Positions 54,991-64,000 of a stretch of DNA of 64,000 nt are shown here, piece by piece. This DNA comes from Acanthosepion pharaonis. Lineage: Eukaryota; Mollusca; Cephalopoda; Sepiida; Sepiidae. Location: assembly GCA_903632075.3 (NCBI GenBank), contig CAHIKZ030005492.1, positions 284,501 to 348,500 of the forward strand, given 5' to 3'. The translations under genes were made by a program, and so were the position numbers. The notes beneath the pieces were generated by a model. It made no database searches. It was not told where the DNA came from and was given only the letters and a program-made list of their open reading frames with translations. Numbering within the stretch: position 1 is the stretch's first letter; every line of letters starts with the position of its first letter.

Positions 54991-57675
54991 GAGGAAGAAT
55001 AACAATTTATACTGTGAAAACATTGACTTGCTTAATAAAATTGTAGAATATAATCTGACTGTAAAATAAAATTACACAAAATAACTTGAATGTAGATTTA
55101 CATTGGAAAGCTTACTATATTATTTTTATGACTTTTTTTAATTCATAATACATTGCTATATTTTTGGAGTAAGCAAGAATGTTTTTCCTGCATATCCACA
55201 GAGAATTTATGAAAGAAACTACAACTTTGTATTTAATTCTAAATCTAAGTGATTGAATTACTTTTAGGATGAGTTATTCATAGCATCAGTACTAGTTATT
55301 TTTTTTTTTTTTACCCTAGATTTATCTTCTGATGAGTTCAAAGAAATTCTTATCACAATGAAAATTGTTATTAATTGAATCTTTTTGTGAAAGACTAGTT
55401 TTTCACACCTGGGTGCATAAATTTGCATTTATGTATAACTGCAGTATTTTAAGCAAAGTTGTCATAGTTCTTCTAATGTTATATTTGTTTAGGAGTTAAT
55501 GATTTCTGCAGAGACTTTTCTTTTAAATGAATGTACATGTAAGGCTATTAGTTTGATATTTATCCATAGCTATTCTATAAAAGTGTTGTTATTAGTAGGT
55601 GATATATTGAAAAAGAAAATAGATTTATTCTATCAAAGTTTAAATAATTCATGAATTGAGGATCAAGTTAAATCAGTTTTACTCATTAGATTTTAATTAT
55701 CTTTATCATAAAAAATAAATAAATAATCCAACTTAATTTTAATTTTTAAATTATTTTCATGTACAATGCTTTTATAAATACCAGCATTCAAAACAGTTTT
55801 ATAAAGACTGTTTAATAGGTTTTGCTGTATAAGCATGTGGATAGCCAGAAATAAAACATTGTCCCCATCTAAGAGTTGCTTCTATAGATGCAGTCTTTCA
55901 TTATTTGTAGTAGCTTTTAATAAAAGAATAAGACTGGATTAAGACTTCAAAGATTTCCATGACGGCTGGCACTATTTATCACAGTGATATATCAAGTATA
56001 ACAACAGCCTCTGAAGTGTATTCTTGCTTATATCAAAGAACAGTTGATCCCAGATTAGTACAGACCATGAGAATTGTTTGAGAGTTTCAAAAGCTATTGA
56101 TAGTTAGCATTATGAAACGAGATCAGATGATTAGGCAGCACTTTTGACCTGAAAGATTAGAAAAGGTAATTCAATTCTACCTTCAAATATAAATTCTTTA
56201 AACGCTGAAATCTAACGAAAAGTGAATAACTCAGATACTGGTATAAATAACTTGAATAAAAGAGAATTTATTTTAAGCACTCTTTTGTATACTTAATTCG
56301 CATTATTCTACATGAAGTTTCTTCTATAAATATTGTTCAAGCCAGCATCAACTTCTCAGGTTTAAGCATTTCTAAAAGAACTGTTAATTTTGCAAGAAAT
56401 CACAACTGCTAGAAAATGTAATGATAATAAAATAATATTACTTGTCCAGTTAAAATTTTAAAAATAATTAGCACATCCTACCTAAAAGGAAAGTTTGTTA
56501 AAAATCTACAAAATATGGATTACATATTTCTTTTTTGTCTTTTTGAGGTTATTGTAACATAATGTACAATTTACTAACAGATTGTAAGACAAACTCATAC
56601 AAAAAATATAGTTTTGGTAATTAGGTATTTCAAGTTATCATTTCTATAGAGATGTGCTGGAATGTTTCAGACAAACCAAGAAGCAGTTCCCAAAAACATT
56701 TGAGGTTTGGGACTTTTCAGCAAGCCTTGTAATAACAAGAAAACATGTCACTTTTAGAAAGAACATCAAAATTGAGAAAATAATCAAGACACAATTTGAG
56801 AACTGTGGTCAATTCTGAAAGTGATCATTATAAAGTTCATAGACACTGGACATAATTCTGAAGCCTCTTAAGACTTGGCAGTAAAATCAAAGCACTGTTT
56901 TAAATGGTAACATTTAAAGCTGTTTTCTTTATAAGGAAACATTTGGTATTCAGTAAAGCAATCAGTAAAGCATTAGGTTGAAATTTATAAAACTTTTATC
57001 TTAAAACAATTTTTCAGGAAAATAAGTTTCTCAGGTTATCAGTCTTTCTAGTATTGATGGTGGTTTCCTTACTAACTTTTTGTTTGAAGAAGTGGGGAAC
57101 ATCAACATTTTCATTATGTCATTATTTTCTCTTTGAGTGACATGTGATATACATTTTAGTTGTTACTGCTGATGAATGTTCTTTGTGATTCTGTAGTGCC
57201 AGTTCAAAAGTTTCAAAGAAGAATGGTCCTCTTTAAAACCTAAAAGTTTCATTTGCTCAAAACCATTTTTAATCATTGATCTGTGAAAGCAGTTGGATAC
57301 ATGCAAAAAATTTCAAATGATCAGCTTTCGTGTAGAGTACCCAAAATTGCTGTCATAAACATCACACGTCTTCTTCATAGTGTTTGGGAAAGGATTTCCT
57401 GTTTATAATCTTTTTAAATAGGCTATCAGATAAATAATTGTTTAGACTGCATATTGGATATTGGATATAAATATGTGAAACACATAAATAGAAAAGGAAT
57501 GAGTTGATTAATTTGAATTGTTTTTCCTTTTTCTTATTTTTGAATTGATAGTTATCCTTATTTATAAAAATAGCATCTATTTAGCTTGTGATTTTATTTC
57601 ACTCTGTTTCTGCTAATCTACTATTGAACCAGTAATAAAATTGTTAGGTTAATTTAAGGTTTTGCTTCTTCTGCT
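54991..57675. other. AT-rich gene-free stretch
   Basis: A T homopolymer (55300-55312). No open frame above chance, repeat or element recognised over about 2.7 kb. Confidence 0.5.
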
Positions 57676-57678
57676 CTG

Positions 57679-57680
<2 letters not shown>

Positions 57681-57718
<38 letters not shown>
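57681..57718. repeat. (AT)n microsatellite
   Basis: An AT run of about 38 bp. Confidence 0.95.
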
Positions 57719-57722
<4 letters not shown>

Positions 57723-58689
57723 GTTCAGTTGTGGATGCTGAAAAAGAAGAATGAAATCAATTTCTATGGCAATACCAAATAGAAAGAAAAGTAATGTGTT
57801 AAAGTTGTAAAACGTATGTTACAATGAGAGTTGAAAAAATAATACAGAATAATAGGAAAAATAAAATTTCATGAAACACTATCTTCTCATATTTATAATA
57901 GCCAGTCAGGGTTGAATAGTTGTTTACTTGTTTTAATTTCTTGTCTTTATCTTGAAACACATATACACTTTTATAAACTTCTTGGATCATCTCTCACATA
58001 CACACATACATATATATATATACACTGTTCACATGTTCTTTTCATTTGGCAAAGATAGTTTGTCCTACCTTCAAAGTAGTTTTGTTGTTTATAAATTTAA
58101 ATATCAATGTGTGACTGACTATGGAGGGTAAACCAATCAACGTCTTGAGACATGAATTTGACAACACATGCCTGTCAATATTAGATGAGGTGTTGCAAAT
58201 GGCAGGACATGCTTGACTCAAATGGCTTGCGAGTCATCTATCAGGCAGCATTTAATAGATAACCCTGTATGTGCTGTCAAGTACATGGATACAGCATTTA
58301 CCATTTCATACAGAGCATAGTCTGCCAAACATTTGCAAATCTTGGAGACAGTGTATATAAAGTTACATTGACCATCTCTGTGTTGACAGAAAGTGAATTT
58401 TGTTGGGTTTGTTAGAAAAGTTGTGAGTAAAATTTGTTCTATTTTATACTCACTAGGAATTTATATACTTTGGTTTACTGCCATATTCTGATATTTTTCT
58501 CTCCCTTGTTTTAGCAATAAATTTCAATTTTAGTCCTTGTTCCTCATTTAACCCTCATGTATATACTTGGGTTTCACTGTGCAAATTTGTTGCATTTTGT
58601 TTCTTTAAGAAGGTACCTACATATTCTTCTGAAGATGCATTGATTGAAAAAGGATCTTTTAAAGAATGCATTTTTTTGTATATTTAAGG

Positions 58690-58690
<1 letters not shown>
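57719..58690. other. Spacer, nothing recognised
   Basis: 58100-58400 is less AT-rich, but I recognise no family in it. Confidence 0.4.

Positions 58691-58742
<52 letters not shown>
58691..58742. repeat. (AT)n left of MITE copy 2
   Basis: An AT run of about 50 bp directly abutting the palindromic MITE. Confidence 0.95.
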
Positions 58743-58746
<4 letters not shown>

Positions 58747-58869
58747 GACATTTTATGTTTATATATTCTTTTTATAGATACAAATATTTACTTAAATATT
58801 TGTATCTATAAAAGAATGTATAAACATAAAAATGTTTTAAAATAATTGTCGGACTTTGTTCATTTCATA
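58743..58869 (+). mobile_element. Palindromic MITE, copy 2, inside (AT)n
   Basis: TTAAGACATTTTATGTTTAT... folds onto ...ATAAACATAAAAATGTTTTA around a centre near 58790. The right end, ATTGTCGGACTTTGTTCATT, is the complement of the left end of copy 1 (31747). It is bracketed by (AT)n at 58691-58742 and 58879-58908. Confidence 0.75.
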
Positions 58870-58875
58870 ATGTGT

Positions 58876-58878
<3 letters not shown>

Positions 58879-58908
<30 letters not shown>
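58879..58908. repeat. (AT)n right of MITE copy 2
   Basis: An AT run of about 30 bp, 10 bp right of the MITE. Confidence 0.95.
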
Positions 58909-58912
<4 letters not shown>

Positions 58913-59521
58913 AAACACAATGTGAAAATTTTATTGTTATTCCCATACCAAATGATTAGATGAATTCCATCTGTTCAGACATTTACAAGTAGGATATATC
59001 ATGCTACTTCCACAGAGTCTAATCACCCTCATTTCCTCCATATTCCAAGTGTAAAGAGACATTCCACTAAACTTTTTCCCAAGAAATGCTACTCTGTGAA
59101 ATGAGTTCTTATGTAAATGCTTCCTTGGACACAAATATCTTGAACTGTCCAAGTCAAAGGTCAATTGTTATCTATGCTTATTATAGTCATGATATTCACT
59201 TCCTGCAACCTACTCTTTCATTCATATCATATATACCTCATTCATCATAACCATTTCATCATTAACTCTCTAACTTGAGTAGCTCTCGAGCCTTGTATTG
59301 GGTGAAATTTAGTTTAAAAATATAGAGTGTACCAATAGTTCCTAGCATTTTTCATCACCAAGATACAAGAACTAATCCATTGAAAAAGACCTATTAAAAA
59401 TTGCAATGTACATGGCTTATACCTGTTTGTAACAAAACTTGTTTTACAACAGAGATTATATTACAATTTTTTTGAATTTGTCAAATTTTACAATCAAATC
59501 TCCTGAAGAATGAATGTAGAC
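58909..59521. other. Spacer with a short shared repeat
   Basis: GCTCTCGAGCCTTGTATTGG at 59283-59302 is nearly the complement of the sequence at 25942-25969, so a dispersed repeat edge lies here. TTTACAATCAAATCTCCTGA at 59487 matches the start of the repeat at 37116. Nothing coding. Confidence 0.45.
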
Positions 59522-60184
59522 CAGTGATTCTCATCTGTTGTGTTACAGCACACTAGTATGCCATGAAATATTGTCATGGCATACATATATATATATGTGT
59601 GTATGTGTGGAAGTAGTAATGTGATAATATTAGTATTTGAATAAATGAATAAGTATTAAAATTTTTTTCAAATAATTCTTTTTCCTATTCTTTGATTATG
59701 TTAATTTAAATACTTTGTTTTACTATACATTTTTGAAAAAGTATTTTTATTTTTTATGGGCTCAAAATAAAATATTCAGCAGTACCCAGTAAGACATTTT
59801 TTTAATTTAAAAATGTATATCCCACACTAGCTAAAAAGGCTTTATCAGTTTTAGTGTAATTTTCTACTTCTTATTTATATGAATTAGGCATCTCTAACAC
59901 TGTAACACTTAATAACATCAAGAATAAGAAGCAAGAAAGACTACACTCAACTGAAGAAATGAGGGACTGCATATTGCACATTCAACCAAATATTGAAGAA
60001 ATCAACAAATCAGCTGACACAGGTTTCACACTAAAGCTGCACAAATAGTTGAATAGAAAGATTAAAGTAAAGTAACTTCATATTTGTGTATTTTTAAAAA
60101 ATCTATGGTTTTATTTCATAACATTTAAAAATTTTGCTAAGTGTGCCGTGATATTTTCGTTTGCTCCTAGGTGTGCCATTGCTG
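59522..60184 (+). mobile_element. hAT element relic with candidate 8-bp target duplication
   Basis: The left end CAGTGATTCTCATCTGTTGT and the right end (complement CAGCAATGGCACACCTAGG) start with CAG as hAT ends do. The subterminal GTGCC-type words (GCACACTAGTATGCC, GTGTGCCGTGATATT) are mirrored on both sides. Flanking 8-mers ATGTAGAC (59514-59521) and CTGTAGAC (60185-60192) agree at 7 of 8. Near 59885-60045 the plus strand reads NIKNKKQERLHSTEE-like and HIQPNIEEINKSAD, like the C-terminal dimerisation end of hAT/ZBED-type transposases. The rest of the transposase is deleted. Confidence 0.65.
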
Positions 60185-60660
60185 CTGTAGACTGTTATAT
60201 AATTTTGATATGAAATAAACTTATTGATTCATTTATGTACAAATCTTAATTAACATGATGCATCATAAAAGAGTTTTCTAGGCAAATGTTTTTTTCCCCC
60301 TCATTTTGAGATTTATAATAGTTAGAATTTCTGACCTTTTACTATCTGAAGTATTTCTTAGTCTCCTTCATATTTTATCTCTTAACAAATCAATATTGCA
60401 GCTTTCTAATCTCCCATGTTTGATTCACATCGTTGTTGCCTAAACATTGAAAACTGAATGACAGACTTTGATTTCCAATTCACTGCCCGATACACAACTA
60501 ACCTCATTATTTATAATCCAGATTTATATGGAGCTGTTCCCTAGTATGAGATATTAAACCCAAGGCTTGATGATCTTCAGCAGAATACTATCACAGATTA
60601 AGCCATTCCAATAAGATACTCTACATTATATTTTCTCTTACTGATTAACTGATCTCTACC
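60185..60660. other. AT-rich spacer
   Basis: Nothing recognised. Confidence 0.4.
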
Positions 60661-60666
60661 TGTCAC

Positions 60667-60938
60667 TACTGGAAGTGAATATAGCAGCCATTTTGCTACT
60701 TGTGATGAGAAATGGATCCTTTATGACCATCATAAATGATCACCTCAATAGCTTGATCATGATGAAGGACTCAAACACTTTCCAACATTGCTGATATCCA
60801 TTACAGCTTTCTGGAATCTAATCAGAGCATCACACCTGAAATTTACTGCCAACAACTGGATGAAATGCACATTCAGTTAATCAAAGTGTGACTGGCACTG
60901 GTCAATACTAGAAGTGAATATAGCAGCCATTTTGCTAC
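60667..60938 (+). repeat. 33-bp direct repeats around mariner scrap
   Basis: 60667-60699 and 60906-60938 share GAAGTGAATATAGCAGCCAT and TTTGCTAC with one mismatch in 33 bp, and weaker identity continues about 8 bp to the left of each. Confidence 0.9.
60697..60895 (+). pseudogene. Mariner/SETMAR-type transposase fragment
   Basis: The plus strand reads CDEKWILYDHHK, a stop, then LDHDEGLKHFPTL, and after a frameshift KFTANNWMK-like words. Mariner transposases have the GDEKWIxYDNxxR ... W...E.P....P segment with the first catalytic Asp in DEKW, which is kept here. It covers only about 65 codons and lies between 33-bp direct repeats. Confidence 0.65.
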
Positions 60939-61629
60939 CACTTCCTTTTTAGATTAAATAATTGTATTCACTTCTGGATTCATTTCTTTTCAAGGGCTAT
61001 TAGTCATGACACTATGATTAAAATGAATAGTAATAAAATAGTGCAAAAGTAAATTTTGGGTTCATGCCTTTCCTGAAAGTTATTAGTGCAAAGAAGTGTA
61101 TAATTTGTATTAATCTGAATGAGAACTTGGTTTATCAGTTCCCATTTTTGGATTGACAACTGTTATCCTACATTTTGAACTTTCAACTCCTTCCTGCCTT
61201 GTTGGTGGTTAATAATATTCAATCATTATTATATAAATATTTTAGTTGTCTTTATTAGGAATTAAATTCTAGTATGAACTCTAGTATTTTGTTATCATTA
61301 ACATGACATGTTTTTTCTTTAACTATTACCATAGATCTTCTTGCAGTTAATTTGATTACATACCATGGTAATATTATGCATTGTTATTTTATAAATCTGC
61401 ATTTCTGTAGATGTACAAATTAAATGTCTTAATCAAAGAATATATATGAAGACTATAAATTCAAAGAGCAACAGAATCCCTGCTAAAATGATGTTTATAA
61501 GTCAAACAAATTCATATTGTTGCACTATGAATTTTTTCATTATAGAATGAAACAGAAGATAATTTCTAAGTAATTATTGAGTCAAATATTCAATTGAATT
61601 TAAAGATATGTTTGGTGGTACAAAATGTT
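60939..61629. other. AT-rich spacer
   Basis: Nothing recognised. Confidence 0.4.
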
Positions 61630-61690
61630 ATCACTGCCATGAAAAGACAAAAATTAGTTTTATTATTACCACTCATGATAATAAAAAGTA
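61630..61690 (+). repeat. 61-bp inverted repeat, left arm
   Basis: Reverse complement of 62166-62226 with about two mismatches; shared word ACCACTCATGATAATAAAAA. It brackets the Penelope-like GIY-YIG fragment. Confidence 0.93.
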
Positions 61691-61705
61691 AAAATGAAAA
61701 ACAGG

Positions 61706-61960
61706 TTAGCTAACCGAGGGAGTGTACTTCCGGTTTCGGATTTTCACTGGAACATGTTTTATTCTAGCATCTAGCCTTTGTGTTGTTCTCCCTATGTAGT
61801 GTGAACCACAACTACATTTAAAAGAATAAATTCTGACCAATACGTACGGGTCTTCCATCGCATTACACCTTATAAATAGCCATAATTGTGCTGTTAGTTT
61901 CAGTGCAGACGCTTTTACCATCCTTAGCAAGTCCCACTCAAATTACCACCTAAAAGTGTT
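61706..61960 (-). pseudogene. GIY-YIG endonuclease fragment of Penelope-like element
   Basis: The minus strand (open 61930-61706, 74 codons, stop just after) reads EDPYVLVRIYSFKCSCGSHY, IGRTTQRLDARIK and HVPVKIRNRK. This is the GIY-YIG nuclease core of Penelope-like elements: the IYxFxCxCGxxYIGRTxRRLxxRIxxHVP pattern carries the Tyr and Arg expected of the fold. The domain would cut target DNA for the PLE reverse transcriptase. It is only about one fifth of a PLE protein and the RT is not nearby. Inverted 61-bp arms lie on both sides. Confidence 0.8.
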
Positions 61961-62165
61961 GGAGGCCATCTATATTCTATCTTTAAAGCCTTCTCTTTGT
62001 AAACAGAAGGACTTTATATTAGGCCTCCAACTAATTACCATTTAATTTTTTTTTCCCACCAATAAACTTTGTCCATTGTTCTTTTTTTTATTTTATAATT
62101 ATATAATTTACTCTATTTACCTCGATTTAGCTCTGTTGAGCAAGGTAAAAACCAGTTAGCTTTAT

Positions 62166-62221
62166 TACTTTTTATTATCATGAGTGGTAATAATAAGACT
62201 AATTTTTGTCTATTCATGGCA

Positions 62222-62226
<5 letters not shown>
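62166..62226 (-). repeat. 61-bp inverted repeat, right arm
   Basis: Partner of 61630-61690. Its outer end (CATGGCAGTGAT) runs straight into an (AT)n tract. Confidence 0.93.

Positions 62227-62303
<77 letters not shown>
62225..62303. repeat. Compound (AT)n-(GT)n microsatellite
   Basis: An AT run (to about 62262), a short bridge, then about 16 GT units. The two 62-codon frames here are artefacts. Confidence 0.95.
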
Positions 62304-62306
<3 letters not shown>

Positions 62307-62596
62307 TTTTCTTTTTCTTTTGCTTAGAGAGTGGGACTGGCTCTGTGCACTGCCTTTTCCCACTATAAAGGCTTCATGCACAGGTATTGCTTAATATCTG
62401 GAGACCTTTTCTACACTTGTCATCTTAATGTAGAATTATGGCTGGCTGTAGCCTAAAAAAGGCAACTTGCATTACAATGAAGGTATTTAATAGAATCAAA
62501 GTCAATAGCAATAAGGTCTCTTGAACCAGATGTGAAAGTGTCTGCCTAGCAGGTGTCCCAGGGTGCTGCAGCTTGTGCCTGGTCATCATCATCAAT

Positions 62597-63035
62597 TTTG
62601 GTTACTGGAATGTGTGTACTTTACTTGATGATGAAGCAAACGTACAGCAACCTGTGACAAGATCTTCACTAAGGAGCTTCAAAGATATGATATGGATGTT
62701 ATGGACCTTTCAAAAACTAGATTTCTTGGGGAGGGTCATTCATGGAGAAATCTAGTGGATATACATTTCTCTGGAGCAGAAGTAAGGAGGGAAAGAAAGA
62801 ATCTGGTGTTGCTTTTGCCATTAGGACATCAGTAGAACGAGTTTCTGATCACTATGAGAGTTCCTCTAGTATGTAGAAGATATGCAAACTTGATTGGTGC
62901 TTATGTACCAACCATAGTTTGCACAGATGAAGGAAAGGAAGATTTTTATGATGAACTAAACTCTCTTGTTAAGTAAGTACCTGTAGCAGTCAAAATTTTC
63001 GTTCTTGGAGATTTTAATGCATGGGTGAGTTAATG
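62597..63035 (+). pseudogene. LINE endonuclease domain, internally deleted
   Basis: The plus strand reads NFGYWNVCTLLDDEANVQQP (the WNVRTL opening of LINE AP endonucleases), then in other frames TRFLGEGHSW, VRRERK, NLIGAYVPT and EGKEDFYDELNSL. LGDFNAWV follows at about 63007-63030. These are the first two thirds of the domain. After LGDFNAW the expected C-terminal part, with the catalytic His region, is missing and the reading passes almost at once to the RT entry. Same LINE as the RT at 63084 onward. Confidence 0.7.
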
Positions 63036-63083
63036 AAGAGTTTATCAGTTCTATACCTGAAAAGCATTTTAAAGAAATTCTCA

Positions 63084-64000
63084 TGGAGCCTCCAACATTT
63101 GAGGAGGTTGAAAGTGCTTTCAGAAAGCTTAATGGTGGAAAGTCACCTGGAATGGATGGGCTGCATGCCAAGATTTTTAAGCATGGAGGAGAAAGTCTTT
63201 TGCATCGACTTCATTCATTGTTGCTAGATGACTGGAACAATAACAATGTTCCGGATGACTGGAAAGATACTGTCATGGTTATTTTGTGCAAGAGCAAGAA
63301 AGACAGGGATGACTGTGGAAATTATCGTGGCATATTGCTGTTGTCTGTTTTTTAGCAAGGTGCTTTGTGGAGTTCTGCTAGATCACTTGTTGCACCACAT
63401 TGCTAATGGAGCTCTACTGGAGTCACAGTCGGGCTTTAGGGCTAGACATGGCGCTGTAGATATGATCTGCACAGTCAGACAACTGCAAGAAAAATGTCAA
63501 GCAAAATATGCATCTCTACCAGGTATTTGTTGACTTGACAAAGGTATTTGACATTGTAAATAGAAAGGTTTTGTGGAATATTTTAGGGAAGCTGGGATAT
63601 CCCAAAAAGTTTGTTTCCATTCTTTGCTTGTTTCATGATGATATGAAGGCATGGGTTAATGTTGGTGGAAAGCTCACTGAGCCAGTGACAGTTGAAAATG
63701 GAGTTAAGCAGGGTGTCATTTCAGCTCCAGCCCTATTTGCCTGTACTTCTCTATTGTTTTTGAACAGGCTTTTAAGAACTGTAACATTGGTATTTACATT
63801 CACTATCATTCAACAGGAAAGTTGTTTAACATCAGGAGGTTTGATGCAAAGTCAAAGGATTACTTGTCACTGATCAGGGATTTGCTATATGCTGATGACT
63901 ATGATCTTGTGGTTCACTCAGAAGAAGATATGCATCATCTCAAAGATGCTTTTTCTAAATAGACTATTAGTTTGAAAAAGACAGTCATACCAACCAACTC
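63084..64000 (+). pseudogene. LINE reverse transcriptase, runs off window
   Basis: The open frame at 63083-63355 has LNGGKSPGMDGLHAKIFKHG and DWKDTVMVILCKSKKDRDDC, GNYRGILLLSVF. Shifted frames then give QSGFRARHGAVDMI, VDLTKVFDIVNRKVLWNILG (first catalytic Asp), VENGVKQGVISAPALF, and LLYADDYDLVVHSEED with YADD at 63888-63899. A stop follows at 63961. Breaks fall near 63355, 63520 and 63770. GVKQGV replaces the more usual GVKQGC. I would call it an APE-type LINE of the RTE/CR1 side. The C-terminus lies beyond 64000. Confidence 0.85.

Overview
This is metazoan nuclear DNA and looks like a gene desert built almost entirely from mobile-element remains, simple repeats and one very large minisatellite. 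From about 10 kb onward it is strongly AT-rich, with many (AT)n, (CA)n and (TG)n tracts. The mixture of Tx1-like, RTE-like and CR1/Jockey-like LINEs, Ty3/gypsy, Penelope-like elements, Tc1/mariner, hAT, tRNA-derived SINEs and palindromic MITEs suits a large, repeat-rich invertebrate genome. A mollusc, perhaps a coleoid cephalopod, is my best guess, but nothing here proves the species. I found no convincing host protein-coding exon, rRNA or functional tRNA.

Layout. 1-5003 holds a decayed L1-superfamily (Tx1-like) LINE on the plus strand: ORF1 tail, AP endonuclease, reverse transcriptase, C-terminal region and 3'UTR. 5004-10018 is a Ty3/gypsy LTR retrotransposon (gag, protease, RT, RNase H, integrase, polypurine tract, 315-bp 3' LTR). 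Its 5' LTR survives only as the last 58 bp, directly abutting the LINE 3' end, which suggests that the LINE is nested in the 5' LTR. 10505-11230 is a mariner transposase relic carrying an inverted duplication. 11190-11860 is a diverged tandem duplication.

12007-22750 is the dominant feature: about 10.7 kb of a 53-bp tandem repeat (roughly 200 units). It has several sequence variants, clean and scrambled blocks, a 106-bp dimeric higher-order segment near its right end, and strong C-over-G strand asymmetry.

22790-24530 (minus) is a second LTR element reduced to gag and integrase pieces. 25-64 kb is a mosaic of short relics: three RTE-like LINE copies (27.1, 41.2 and 54.5 kb), a CR1/Jockey-like LINE (50.2-51.1 kb, with extra tails), a LINE entering the right edge (62.6-64 kb), and three Penelope-like pieces (37.7-39.0, 42.1-42.7 and 61.7 kb, the last with a GIY-YIG domain inside 61-bp inverted repeats). 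There are also internally deleted mariners (30.7 and 53.2 kb), other mariner/Tc1 scraps, a hAT relic with a candidate 8-bp target duplication, a tRNA-derived SINE family in several copies, and palindromic MITEs inside AT microsatellites. Every transposon ORF examined is broken except the gypsy gag frame, so the genes do not work together as a system; the window records successive insertion and decay.
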